Assembly (NCBI GenBank): GCA_030512295.1
Contig: JAULSR010000002.1
Span: 7,006,001-7,070,000, forward strand
Reading direction: 5' to 3'
Length of the DNA: 64,000 bases
Origin: Bombardia bombarda
Taxonomy: Eukaryota; Ascomycota; Sordariomycetes; Sordariales; Lasiosphaeriaceae
A program made the translations under genes and the position numbers. Under the pieces are notes generated by a model, which saw only the letters and a program-made list of their open reading frames with translations, searched no databases and was not told where the DNA came from. Shown piece after piece: positions 1-11,688 of this stretch; position 1 is the stretch's first letter; each line of letters begins with the position of its first letter.

Positions 1-268
1 TAATGAAGATACCAGTGTGGTGGCGAGCGGGCCGAAGCCGTGATACCGCGATCCACCCGCTGCAGGTGGGCGTTTAAAGCCGGCCAACCCCCGCATTAGA
101 ATCTCGCCCTGGATCTGACAATCGGCATCAAATTCACCCAACCCAGCCCAACAACGTGCCTTACCTAACCTACATACCACAAAGATCAAACCCCAACATC
201 TGACATATATCTTGTGTATCATTACACAAACACGTTACTTATCCGACTCTAAACAAAACAAACAAAAA

Positions 269-1195
269 ATGACGACAGGAGTCTTCCGCTACACCGACCC
301 GACCACCATTTCCCGCTCCACCGAGTCCTTCATCAAAACATGGTCCAAAGTCGACGTCGACTACTCCTCCTATAAGCGCCTTGAGCGCAAGCGCTCTGTG
401 ACCAACCTCTACGCCGCCGCTGCCGCCAACGGCACAACCTTCGGCACCGACGTCTCTGGCTTTGCCGTCTACGCCTCCCCCTCTACCGAAAAAGCCTTCG
501 TTTCCGACTCCGCCGTCCGCACCGGCTACTACCCCGAGGTCGAAGCTCTCATCCGCTCCAAGCTCGGCCCCAAGGTGAAGAAAGTAGTAATCTTCGACCA
601 CACCATCCGGCGCAACGACGCCTCGGCCCCCCGCCAGCCCGTCCGCCAAGTCCACGTCGACCAGACCCCCGGCGCCGCCGCCACCCGCGTGCGCCGCCAC
701 CTCCCGCCCGACGAGGCCGAGTCCCTACTCAAAGGCCGCTACCAAATCATCAACGTCTGGCGCCCCATCGGCCACGCCGCCACGGATTTCCCGCTCGCCG
801 TCATCGACTGGCGGACCACCTCACCAGAAGACCTCGTCGCCGTCGATCTGCTCTATCCCAAGCGCCAAGCCAATGGTGACGACGACGATGACGACCGCGG
901 AAAGGAAGTGCTCCCCGATGCGGCGAGCCTCGCGTCGACGGATGGGTACGAGGTCAAGGGCGAGACGTACGGGATCCTACCGAATGGCCGGCACAAGTTC
1001 TACTACGCCAAGGACATGACGCCTGATGAGGCTATGTTCATCAAGTGCTTTGATAGCCGGAGCGAGGGGCAGCCCGGAGGCAAGCAGGGGGTGGCGGCGC
1101 TGACGCCGCATACTGCCTTTGTTGACCCGCAGACGCCGGCGGGGACGAAGCCGAGGGAGAGTATTGAGGTGAGGTGTTTGGTGTTTTATGACTAG
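269..1195 (+). CDS. CmcJ/AsaB/GA4-desaturase-like oxygenase
   Basis: Single-exon gene for 308 residues. The protein resembles the fungal CmcJ/AsaB/GA4-desaturase family, putative Fe(II)/2-oxoglutarate-type oxygenases often found in secondary metabolism. Visible family marks are HVDQTP (H129, D131, candidate metal ligands), the NVWRP block near 162, the PLAVID strand, PHTAF (H281) and the C-terminal ESIEVR..VFYD end. A run of aspartates (204-209) lies in a loop. The ATG at 269 follows an A-rich leader and is the first in-frame ATG; upstream in-frame codons are not ATG-initiated. No signal peptide is seen. The substrate cannot be told, and no biosynthetic core enzyme (PKS, NRPS, terpene synthase) is present in the window, so this looks like a stand-alone tailoring-type enzyme. 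The family assignment is firm; the exact activity is not. Confidence 0.88.
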   Translation: MTTGVFRYTDPTTISRSTESFIKTWSKVDVDYSSYKRLERKRSVTNLYAAAAANGTTFGTDVSGFAVYASPSTEKAFVSDSAVRTGYYPEVEALIRSKLGPKVKKVVIFDHTIRRNDASAPRQPVRQVHVDQTPGAAATRVRRHLPPDEAESLLKGRYQIINVWRPIGHAATDFPLAVIDWRTTSPEDLVAVDLLYPKRQANGDDDDDDRGKEVLPDAASLASTDGYEVKGETYGILPNGRHKFYYAKDMTPDEAMFIKCFDSRSEGQPGGKQGVAALTPHTAFVDPQTPAGTKPRESIEVRCLVFYD

Positions 1196-1806
1196 AACAA
1201 TCGTTTTTTGGGGTTGTGGGGATGGATTGTTTGGGTAAAGGTGAAGTGGTTTGAATTTACCTTCCCAATGTGTCAGATCAACTATTATTCACCTCATAGA
1301 CAAAAGCCTCAGTTTGCAGCAGAGAACCTCAAATACAGTCATGCGAATATACCATGGGGATGGATAGCCTTCCTCTTTGATTGTGTAATCTATTAATAAC
1401 CAAGTAGATAAACTTATGCCCCTTCATCCAAGTATCTACCTATATCCCAACTACCTGTGACACCTATATGCCAGAGCTGGCAATAATAATGCTGCCCTTT
1501 CTCTATACCTTGAACCCATATTGAATCTTATCACTGGGATAAAACCCCGCTATCCTTGCGCCATTACTTCGTCCTCTCGTATCGCCATAGACCCCTTTGC
1601 TTAAACTGTCGCATGCTGTACTTCATATTCCTCTTTCGCCTGGGTATTACCGAGTTGCCCCTCTTTCCTCTGCTGTTCTGTAGTTCTATCATGTGCACTG
1701 CACATTGTACTATATCCATCGTGAGTCAACATGCACGCGCGGCGGTGCTGTAAACCCAATATTGCGCGCACCGTCTGAGTCTCTCAAAGACCACTACGTC
1801 CTTTTT
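1196..1806. other. intergenic, convergent 3' regions
   Basis: AT-moderate spacer between two converging genes. Only short unsupported open frames are seen. No RNA gene or repeat was recognised. Confidence 0.5.
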
Positions 1807-3268
1807 CTAATCTCCATCTCTTCCGAGTGTACGATCTGGGCCAAAGTACGGAGTTCCCTGGCTCGGGGCCATCTGCGCAGTAGATTCGTTACTTCGTTTG
1901 TCATCGTTATAAACCTCCTGCCGATCCCGCCGTTCCCGTTGCTCCTGCCGCTCCCATGGGGTCTGTTGTGGTATGTTCGTAATCGATATCGTGTCCAATG
2001 CTATGGAGGTGGATTGGTTGCTAAGACTGCTACCCAGCGTTGGGAACACACGAACAAGCAGAGCCCGGAGGCAAGGTAGGCATGCACATATGATGGCGAC
2101 ATTCGTTTCAATAATGCTAAATGATAATGTTAGCATGACTTGGAAAGGAAGAAACATCGGGTTAAGACAAAGCATGCCTCCAAACAAAGTTGATTCCGAA
2201 CCGATAGGTAGCCTCGGGGTCGCCAAAGCCGGTCACAACAATAACAAACCGCAAGACACTAATCCCAAGGACACTGGCTGAGTGTTAGCATTACCGCACA
2301 ACTGGAGAGCCAGAAAGAGGAAATCCTCACAATCCGCCGGTTCCCAAAATAGCCGCAAGCGCAGCCTTTTGCGCGAACCCTACGCTCAACGGCTTAAGAA
2401 GCCATATGGGCAAAAGAAGCAGTATGAGGTCAGTGGCGACGTTCAATGCAACCATTGTTCCGTACCATGGTTCGGGGTCAATGCAGGAGCCGTCCGAGAA
2501 GGTCCAAAACTTGGAAATCGGTCTACAGGCGTACAGAATCGTGGTGGCCCCAAGGAAGTTGTGGCTGATGACCATAAATAAAATCACGTATACTGCGATA
2601 TTGAAACGTCGGCTTGTCGAGAAGCGCAAATAGAAGACGAGGATAGATGATTTGGTGAACAGGCTGGCTAGGTAGCCCGTGATGTTAGTCGGAAAAGCGC
2701 CCAGCTAGAGATGAATGACGGTCAGCGTCGAGGGGTGCAAGCAGTAACGTGTGAAAGGAATACCCACGAGCATGTATGTATGCAACGTCTGGTGCCAGTC
2801 ATCTGCCATCGATATCCAATCAAAGTATTTCATGCCGAGACCATATTTTGTTTCTGTAAGCGCCGAGTCAGTGAGTGCCCGACACAACAGCCCCCTTCTC
2901 ATGACACGTACGGAAGCCTAAGCTGATGGAATAGCCAATCGAGAATATCTAGATAAGACGACGAGTGAGCGTGAGCGGATAGCAGACGGCGACGATACCG
3001 GCAGAATCCAAGATGGGACGTCATACCAGCGCAACGAGGATGAGCCCTAGAGCACACGTCAGCAGCTAGACTACCTTGTAGAGTGGTATGGGTATGGGTC
3101 GCACGCGGCATACGTACAATCGTCCTTGTGGATGTGACGGATGATGGTACGGGCCGTGTAGAAGCGCAGGGCGACAAAGACGAGGGCAAAGGCGGGCGAA
3201 ATGCCGCCGGCCAAGATGATGTTTTTGACGACATTCCCCCCCATCACATTCCCAGAACCAGGCGCCAT
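1807..3268 (-). CDS. rhodopsin-domain (PTH11-like/SAT4) integral membrane protein
   Basis: Seven exons, minus strand: 3118-3268, 3027-3046, 2912-2948, 2768-2853, 2331-2704, 2169-2258, 1807-2116. All phases join to give 355 residues. The protein has the seven-helix layout of the fungal rhodopsin-domain family (PTH11-like): helix 1 with LRFYTART, then HIHKDDW, the TKYGLG motif after helix 3, the TKSSILVFYLR segment, the CRPISKFW..GSC loop, and a late IIETNVAIICACLP helix. The C-terminal tail (about 75 residues) is polar, rich in Q, R and E, and presumably cytoplasmic. Members are plasma-membrane proteins, some proposed as GPCR-like receptors; ligand and partner are unknown. Exons 2 and 3 are only 20 and 37 nt, so automated models may miss them. 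The exon 4 donor is taken as GTGGGT because it keeps phase, and the exon 6 donor GTCTTA is weak. A paralogue lies at 51541-52881. Confidence 0.82.
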
Positions 3269-5173
3269 CGTAGTGGTGAGTCGACAGACATGGTGCGAGT
3301 GTCAAGCACTCGTCGAGTAGGCGTAGGTTGTCATCATGTCAGCTTTGTGCAGCGCAGCGCGCAATCGTGAACATGGATGGAAATGGAGATGGAGACAGTG
3401 GAGGCTCGGACTGTGGGGGAGAAAGATGTTTTGGATGCTTGGTGGGCGGTCAACGAGGCCATGCCATGGATAATGAATGACGGAACAGACAGAGCTTGCA
3501 AAAGGACTTGAAGGACTCGAAGGATGGATGGGCATTGATTGGGTCCCCACCTTGGTCTCCATTCCAATCTGCCGACGCTGAGACGGGTGGACAAGACTAT
3601 GAGTGACTGACAGACGCGCGAAGTTGGAAGGGGTTAGACTTTGGTAAACTTGTTGACCGGTCCTTTCCCAAACAGTCTCGCTTTGCACCAGGTCATTTGC
3701 TAGTCGCACTAGGAAGCTCTGTGATTGGCCTGTGACCCGGTTGCACTTCCCCGGATCCAGGGGTAAGACACTTGTTACCGGGGCCGCGGGACAAGCGTCG
3801 ACCAGGGCCAGCCAGGGCTTTGCCATTTCAAAAGGTTTCAGCGGCCGCCGGGCATCGTGGTGACGGATCGATGGGTTTGTTTGCGCCAATGTTGCCTACA
3901 CCAAGCTTGGAAGTTCAGACCTTTCCCCTTTTGCCGTCGTCGGCATCCATTCACGGTACCGCAGGCTCTTGGAAATAACAACTGTGGGTCGGGGAGTTTT
4001 CATAGCCAAGACGCTGTCAAACTCTGACTTGCTAGGGTAATTGGCCGGGGGGGGGCCAGTCAGCCCCGGCTTGTTTTGGCTGCGTTGGGTGAAAAAAGTG
4101 GATGAAGGTCGGCCGGGCCAGCTTGGCGGGGAAATTAGGCCGTAAAAGGCCTAATCTGGGGGATCCACCGAGCCAGGCAGATCTTCTGACCCTCAGTTGT
4201 TGTTTCCAAGAGCCTGCGGTAGTTTGCCTCGTGATAAGCAGGGCCGCTGGGGGAGCCATGCCGATATGTATCTGTATTGCGTGCGCATTGCAGCGTCGTA
4301 TTCGCCATTCCACCACATTGGGTTGCAGCAATCACGATGCGTCTAGATGAGACAAAGCTTAAAAGTGCACCCCAGTCGGGTGGGAAGGCCAATTTGTCGG
4401 TATTCTGGAGTGCGATGGTCAAAGGTTGGGAGCGACCAGCCCATTTCTTCGCTGCTGAAGTCTCGTTGAGCTGTTGGACGCCTCAAAGTCTGACAAGTTT
4501 GGTCTGTTGGCATCAATTGATGGCTCTTGGCTGGTAATGTACACTGATAACTATCACAATGATCATCGTTGTTCAGCGATAGATGCTCTCTGCGAGAGTT
4601 CAGGCGTGGTTCAAGCAGTGGATAGGATTGTAGATGTTCCTACCTATGGTGGAATTATTCTGTGGGCCGCAGCTAAACATGGACAGACTGGTCACCGGAC
4701 AGTCTCCGCGGCCACCTTGCTCACCAGTTGTGACATGATAAGGTTTTGGTCCAGTGCGAGCAATCTGGAAGGTACGAATATCTAGAATACACCAGACCTT
4801 AGGTTCCTGCTAGACGACGCGTTCTGACATGGCTCGCGCCTTCCATCTTCCGCGATCTGCTGCAGCGTGTTATTCTTTCCCATTGTGAAAAGGCGTGTGG
4901 CACCGTTGAAAAACGGGATACACGAAAATAGCCTGGTCTTGGACTCGAACGATGACCTCCGATCCGCATGGCGTGCTAGGCACTAATAGAGAGACGTCTA
5001 GGCAGCCAGGTTGAGGATGACGCCAACGCAAATCTAGCAGCGCCCGCCGGTAGGCATCTACGACAGTTGCCTGGGCCTGGTCATCGATAATGAAACAGAA
5101 CTCCCATTGTTTTTTCTGCGCCTAGAATTTAAACCTGGCTTCGCACAATACGTGGCCTCATCGGTACAATGCT
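3269..5173. other. intergenic region, no gene recognised
   Basis: About 1.9 kb upstream of the rhodopsin-domain gene. Open frames here overlap one another in several frames and match no family. A tRNA-like stretch at 4932-5010 on the minus strand was considered and rejected. Confidence 0.5.
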
Positions 5174-6489
5174 TTGAATACCTTGGAACGGCGGTTCTTT
5201 GATCCTTTTCTGAAGGTCATCTTCCTGTATCTGCCAACATCTTTACACAACAACCATGACTATCCTCCTTACGAACCTATCGCCGATGGGCAAAAAGCTA
5301 GCGGGACATCCACAATTTCCGACGGAGCATCCGCGATATCTAACGAGGTAGATGTTGCAATCACCAACCAGCCTTCAGACCTTCTCAGCCTGAGTAGAAG
5401 CAAAATCGGATATTGACGGATCGGATTCGGCCAATGCGCTTTGATTTCCGAGCAACCGGAGCACAACTTTGCGCTCAAAGCAGCAATGAAACACTTTGAA
5501 GACGCTCTCTGGAACGATTTCCTGTGTCACGTCAAAATATGGAGCTCATTCAAGTTGACAATGCCCGTGTGTCGCATACCAGACGTCTTCCATTACGTTA
5601 AAAAGGACAATATCGACTGGTAGCGCGAGCATTGACGGTACTTTACTGGTATGCAGATATACTAGTACGTTACTCAGTTGGGCATATGGCTCCCAGCCGG
5701 TCAGACACTGACACTTGCGACCAGAAATATCAGACGCCTTTCTCATGCTGACTTCTGTCCTGACCATGGAGGACATCATGCCTCTGCTGCTGCAGGTATG
5801 TCGACAAACGCTCATCGACAAGTACTGTCCCGCCAATCTCCGTACGTCTGCAGCCGAGACCCTGGCGAATCAAGACTGTCTGGTACGTTTTTATCTGGGC
5901 AAGCGGGAAACGGACGATGCCCCACCATCGCCTAACTTTACACTGCGAAACTTCAACCTTTGTCTCGACCAGATGCTAGACCTTGAGCTCCCCGTCGTTA
6001 TTTATGCCAAGACTATCGCTGAGGCACTCGCCACAATCTACTGGTCAGCCTCGATGTACCTTGGGTCACAGTTCGAAGAGCTGGAGAGGTCAAGTCAAGC
6101 GGTAGATGTGTATAAACTGATGTACGCCAAGTCCACGGACCAGAATCTGAACATAGGCGTGTGGGTTCTGGGATTTCAACCTCTGTAGTCGATTTGATGA
6201 GGCCATGCTCTTGGAACAGCCCGACGCCATCATCGCCCAGCTCGTTTTGGCTTTCTTCGAGAATGACCCGTACTATCCACTCCCGATGATGGAGCTGGAT
6301 TTGGAAAAGAAGCTGTGGTCTATCTTTTCTGGGGGGTACATTCACAAGGCGGACAGAATCTTGGTCGGGTCAACCAACTACGAAAAGCTTCGGGAACTCC
6401 TGACCAAGTTCCTTAATGCGTGTGTGGAGAGGGAGCGGAAGAATCTGAGAGCCGGCAAGCGTTATGGGCATAGAGATTTCAAGAGCTAA
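5174..6489 (+). pseudogene. decayed DUF3669-family gene
   Basis: The translated pieces match the fungal DUF3669 family (uncharacterised, often labelled zinc finger protein). In order: IGFGQCALISEQ and ALKAAMKHFEDALWNDF (5420-5520); then, after a probable intron near 5620-5720, LIDKYCPANLR, DCLVRFYLG, FTLRNFNLCLDQML (5800-5970); then WVL, and after a frame change DFNLCSRFDEAM and AFFENDPYYPLP (6160-6290). Two lesions are visible. An in-frame TGA at 5414-5416 separates the N-terminal frame from the conserved start of the domain. A frame change sits in a GGG run at 6170-6172, where one surplus G breaks WVLDFN. No in-frame ATG is seen before the TGA. The intron phase in the middle is also unclear. 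It is most likely a pseudogene. The G-run frameshift alone could be an assembly error, but the stop is independent of it. Confidence 0.7.
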
Positions 6490-9400
6490 GAGGGGGGCTG
6501 ACTACCTAGTTTGAAAGATGGATGATCATGATTGTCGCGGTGATGGAGAAATCCCGCCGGATAGGGATCCCGTCTATGGCGAGAGTGTCAACCACCGGAC
6601 CAAGTAAGCGAGTGAGATTGTTGCCTGAGTCCCTATACCCGCATGTTGGTTGTTTCAGCCCGATGCTCGGAGTTGAGCTAGCATTAGTCCGGCTATTCTT
6701 GCTAGGGGAGTTTCCATAGGGCTGAAGCAAATGTTTTCAGTAGTCATGCTGGGTAGTACTCAGAGTAAATAACTGCGTCAGAGTTGGATGCCGAGAGTGG
6801 ATGCCTGTATGTTGCAACATCCATGCATTCATGAAGATCACATATCTGGTCACTTGTACTAACAGTGGGATCAGACTATCATCACGAATGAACCACATGA
6901 TGCTATGCGGGGGGCGGTGTTCCAGAAATACCAGAAGAGCTTGAGTTTCAGATAATGGTTGTCCATGAGATAGCCAGGTACATGCTCAAGCAGTACCTAT
7001 CCAGAATGATTTGGTTTTCACTACATTTATTGAACTGTGCCAACCTAATCAGGTGGCAAACAATGAATTGCAACAGAGTCATCGAGTTATGAGAAGTCGT
7101 GTTGTTTATCAACTAGACTATAGAAAGTAGGTAGGTAACCTACCATCTATTACTTTATTCATGGAGTCCCTACATTGTCATGCGTTGCTCCTTACTTAGG
7201 TACATAAGTAGCTTACCGATGCTACTTGCTCTGGTCAATGGTATCAAATGACAAACTTTGTTGTCGTAGTCCTCAATGATTATGATACAGGTGATCAGCA
7301 ACGACTTTCAGTTTTCTGGCGAAAATTTCAGTACCAGCCGACCTAGACCGTATGCTACCCGAGAGTTGAGATTCTCGAGACTGAAGACATAGTAATTCCT
7401 TACTAGGTAGCTACTATTGCAATTGTCTTCACAGAGCTTATCATGTAAGGGTTGCCGCCGTCAACCCATGGCGTACACTAGCTTTAGGCATTCTCTTCTA
7501 GTATCCTAGAGGTTTTGCAAATCAAGCCTAAGTCAGACACATGTAAATATTTCTGGATTACGTTATGCAGCTTGATGTCTCTCGTATTGTAATATTTTGA
7601 GTTCCACGGACCATGGACAGCATCATCTACCTGGTGACATTTCAACTCCGGATCAAAGGAGTGGTTGAGACCACTGCGGCTCAACAACGTCATCACCTCA
7701 CTTATGACGATCATTTTCAACAATTGGTTGTTGTGCTCCAACATTGACCACCTTGAGGAATTTAATTCTTTGGCCATCTGATGGTGGTCTATGGTCACGA
7801 GCACAAATGTAAACAATATCTAGCGTTGCTTCATCTGCATTAACAACAGTCTCGAACACCAAATCTCTAACCCCAAATAGATGAATTGCTACCCGAGGGT
7901 TCGCATCGCACCTCTATGAATAGCATCCGATATTGCGGCAGCCCAATATGTGTCGGATTGCCGAGTGCTACGACATACTGCAATCCAGCATCGCTCCAAT
8001 CAGCATCTGCCTTACCTGTCGCAATAATACCACCCACCTGCCCACCTGCCTCGTCTGGGCACGCAGTAAATGAATTAACCAGGTCTAGTCCAAGAGCAGG
8101 CAGTCAACGAGGTGCCGACTTACACATGGCCTGCGCTTTGGTCACCAAGCGGCATCTTACATACAGTACAGCGCTGTCTCCCATTGTCCTGTGGTTAATC
8201 CAATGAAAGCGAATTTGGGAGCGGTGATGGATGGCGCCAGCGAGATGAAAAAATGCATCTAGGTGTTGATGAGGTGAGATCAGGAGACGAACAGAATTGC
8301 TGCGCAGTAATCCATCCACATTCCACATGGACATGGTGAGGGGAAACCTCAATCCAGAACCCCACTCCCCCGCCCGCCATCCCCATATTGCAGATGTGCC
8401 GACATCCATTGACCATTCCCACTTCTTGGGGTTACCGTATTTATTACCAGCACACTCGCACTGCACTGCACTGCACTGCACTGCACTGCACTTTACTGCC
8501 GTACATACGCCGCACCCGACCGCCGCACTGCATTCTGGCTCGGACCGAATGCTACGACCGACCAACCAGGTGGGGGGAATCAACCACCACGGACGCGGCA
8601 CAGCTGTCTGTCGGTTTTCGTTTCCACGTGGGAATACAAAATCACTCCATACAAAAAAAAAAAAGCCAGCTGGACAAAGCTCGCCAGGCCACCGGCCCTT
8701 GGCAGCCCTCTGCCAGCCAGGTGGCGGCGCTTTTCAGCGCCCCCAACACGCCTCAGGCTCGACGGCCCGCTGCGCCAGCAAGCCCAGCAAGCCACCCAGC
8801 ACAGCAAAGCCAACCCCACCCTGGCCCGGGCATCTGCCCACCTCCCACCACCACCCGACGACCCTCTATTGATGCTGAAAGCAGTACGGTGGATGGAGCT
8901 CGGTCTCCTGAGTTTAGCGAGCGAGATCTCGCCAACTTTGAAGAAAAGCTGAATACTAGAAATTTCTTTGGCAGCAAAGTCTTTGAGGGAATTGTGCTCA
9001 CATTTTTTGGGGGGGTATAGGTACTATGACGGCAGATAGTAGGTACCTAGGTATGATGAAAGAAGAAGAGCACGACAAAACATGGACCCCAGAATCCAAA
9101 AACAAAATCCCCACGATTTCCCCGCCCAGCTAGGGCGTTGGCGTGGGGAAAAGACAGGCTGCTTCAATTCCCCACCGCCCTAGTCTACAGCGAGCATTGC
9201 TAGCTAGCCGTTGATTCAAAATGAACTACGAGCTACAAATAATTTAACGTGGATTCGTTGTCGTAAGCCTCTCTCTCGGTACTCGTAGCTCCAAAGGCTT
9301 GCTGCTATGCCCGGCGCCCGTGCAAACCGGCAAGAGGTCTGGGCAGCGATCATGCCGCGATGCAGCGTTGCTTGTTTCAATATCAAGATTCAGAAAGCAT

Positions 9401-9740
9401 TATGGCCGCTTTTCATCTGGAGTATCGTTCTGTAACAGCGTGAAGAGTAAGGATGATTGCATCAAAATTTCAATGGTCAGAAAAACATAAGGATAGAAAC
9501 ATGACACTCGCTTCTATCCATGAGTATCGTTTTTGTATCGATTACGCCTTCTTGCCGTCGCCCAGCCCCCGGAAACATCATCGCTCAACTCCTTTCCCTT
9601 ATTATTACTAGTAGTTTACTCATTCATCTTCCTCTCTCAACAAATCCAGCATGCCGCCATGTGCAAATGAGAGCTTTTATACAATGTGCCAAAGCCAACA
9701 ACGCTCCTCCGTAAATTCATCCTGCTGCCTAAAAAGCCTT
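6490..9740. other. long intergenic region
   Basis: About 3.2 kb with no convincing gene. 6720-7900 is AT-rich with scattered stops in all frames. 8297-9020 is open in two frames but is composed of low-complexity proline, serine and histidine codons and matches nothing. A pentanucleotide repeat lies at 8459-8491 and an A-run near 8655. Confidence 0.5.
8459..8491. repeat. (CTGCA)n pentanucleotide microsatellite
   Basis: About six uninterrupted CTGCA units in non-coding DNA, read directly from the sequence. Confidence 0.9.
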
Positions 9741-11688
9741 TCAAGCCTTGGCAGTCTCGTCAACCACCTTCTCCACGACAACACCATCGGCGATGATGAC
9801 CTTGTCGACCTTGAGCGAGGCCTTGACGGGGTTGGGCTGCTGGTAGACCCACTCGAGCTGCTCGAGGGTTCGGCCTTGGGACTCGACACTGTTGTAGAAA
9901 AATCACACGTCAGTAAAAAGGATCTCAAAGCTGAATAAGAGAGAGAAACATACCAGAACAGATACCAGAGGAACGCCTCGACGATATCCCAGCCAACAAA
10001 GACGTAGATGTACTTGTACTTGATGTTGTCGAGAGCGATGGGGCCGGCAAACTGGTTGATGAAGCCCATGGCGTTGACAATAAAGCCGGACAGGGCCAGA
10101 CCCTTGGCGCGGGTTGTCGTCTCGAGCGCCTCGGTGGGAATGACACCTTGGAGGGGAGTGTAAGTGAAGGAGAAGATGACGTTGAAGAGGAAGTACGAAG
10201 CCAGTGCGCCCTGTCCGTACGAGATGTTGATGTTGGTTCCCATGTTGTCAAGAGCGGCCGAGAGACCAGAGTTGACGGCGAGGGCGGCAGCACAGGCCAG
10301 AGTTCCGTAGATGAGGACCTCGCGACGAGGCATCCTGTCGGTCAGGGACACAGCCGTCAGGGCACCAATGGCGGAAAGGACCGAGTTCAAAATGTTGTAT
10401 CCAAGCTGCTGAGGGACGGAATCGACACCGAGATTCTTGAAGATAGTCGTGTTGAAGTAACCGAGACCGTTTCCGGAGAATTGTCCAAAGATGGAGATCA
10501 TGAGGACCTGAGCCATGCGCCAGCGGCCGCTGTGCGAGAACAGGAACGGGCGGTAGTCCCACCAGACCTTGTCGATACCGTCAAGCTTAATACCCTCTCT
10601 CATCTCTTCGATCTCGAGGCGAACAAGGGCCGAGTTACGATCACCGTTTCCATGGTACTTGACGAGGAACTCGATGGCTTCCTCCTCTTTGTCGTTGGCC
10701 ATGAGGAAGCGGGGCGACTCGGGAAGGAAGAAAACGGCGCCCATAACGATGAGGCAAGTAAAGGCCTGGAAGATCAACGGGATGCGCCACGAGTAGTCGC
10801 TGTCGATGTAGTTGGTGCCGAAAGTGATGATAGCAGCGGGAATGGAGCCACCGAACCAACCGCAGTTGTAGAAACCTATTCACAGAAGAACCGCCACGTC
10901 AGAAACATGTCCCCGTCGTGTCTTCCATATCGCAAGAGGAGACAACTTACCAGTGCAACGGCCACGCCAGTGAGGAGGCGAGATCTCGATCGCATAGGCA
11001 GGGGCAGCAACAGTCATGACAGCGATGCCGAGACCAAGAACAAAACGGCCTACAACGAACTGAGGTACATGGGCGGCAGTGGAAACAATGATCATGCCGA
11101 GAATGATGACACCACCACCACAGAACATGCCCTTCTTACGACCGTAGCGATCAGAGAGGACAGCAGCGAAGGGAGCGCCAACCATGGCACCACTGTAGCA
11201 CCCGGGAATTAGCAACCTGAATTATTGAGATCTGAGAAAAGATTGGGATAGACCAGACGTACACAGTGTAGAGCGAGAAGATGATGGCGACTTGAGTTCC
11301 GACAGTGCCAGTGTGGAATGTGTTCTGGAAGTGATCCATAGCAATGATGGATGTCATGAGGGATCCTATATTGCCACATGTGAGCAAAGTGCCGTCAAGA
11401 AAGCGTTATGGAGAGATGTCACCAACCATCGTATCCGTTGGCACAGGCGCAGCAGAAAGCTACGAAGATGGCAAAGTAGAGTTGGAACGACTCCTTGCTG
11501 CGAGGGTTGATGTTGGATGACTGGATAGCAGCGTAAAGCTCGGCGTTGTGAACGTTCTTGGACTTGGCACCGGCGGCCTTGACGTCGCCATGGCCCTCGG
11601 GCACAACAAAGTGCTCGGCCGTCTCGATGCCATGAGAAGCATTCTGCTTCTCATTATGGCTGACCTCGTTCGAACCGTGCGACGACAT
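9741..11688 (-). CDS. MFS sugar transporter (lactose permease/hexose transporter-like)
   Basis: Five exons, minus strand: 11427-11688, 11263-11365, 10951-11216, 9954-10875, 9741-9888, giving 566 residues with consistent phases. It belongs to the sugar porter family of the major facilitator superfamily and should move a mono- or disaccharide by proton symport at the plasma membrane. Visible marks: a hydrophilic N-terminus of about 60 residues, ANGYDG before helix 1, DRYGRKK between helices 2 and 3, VGRFVLGLG, PPHWRG, PESPRFL closing the first half, GQFSGNGLGYF at helix 7, and ESQGRTLEQLEWVYQQPNPVKAS after helix 12, an ending common in fungal lactose-permease-like members. The start at 11688 is the first ATG of the open frame. 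A GCGGGG site resembling the CreA consensus lies upstream at 11990, which is suggestive only. Substrate specificity cannot be read from the sequence. Confidence 0.92.

Noticed and set aside
4932..5010. tRNA gene on the minus strand
   Set aside because: B-box-like sequence and size fit, but the T stem does not pair and the acceptor stem has only five good pairs, so it was not listed as an RNA gene.
8297..9020. Overlapping plus-strand frames with proline/histidine-rich products
   Set aside because: They span a pentanucleotide repeat and an A-run, are open in two frames at once and look compositional.
10148..11212. 354-codon open frame opposite the sugar transporter
   Set aside because: Antisense to well-defined transporter exons; acidic, repetitive composition from the complement of membrane-helix codons.
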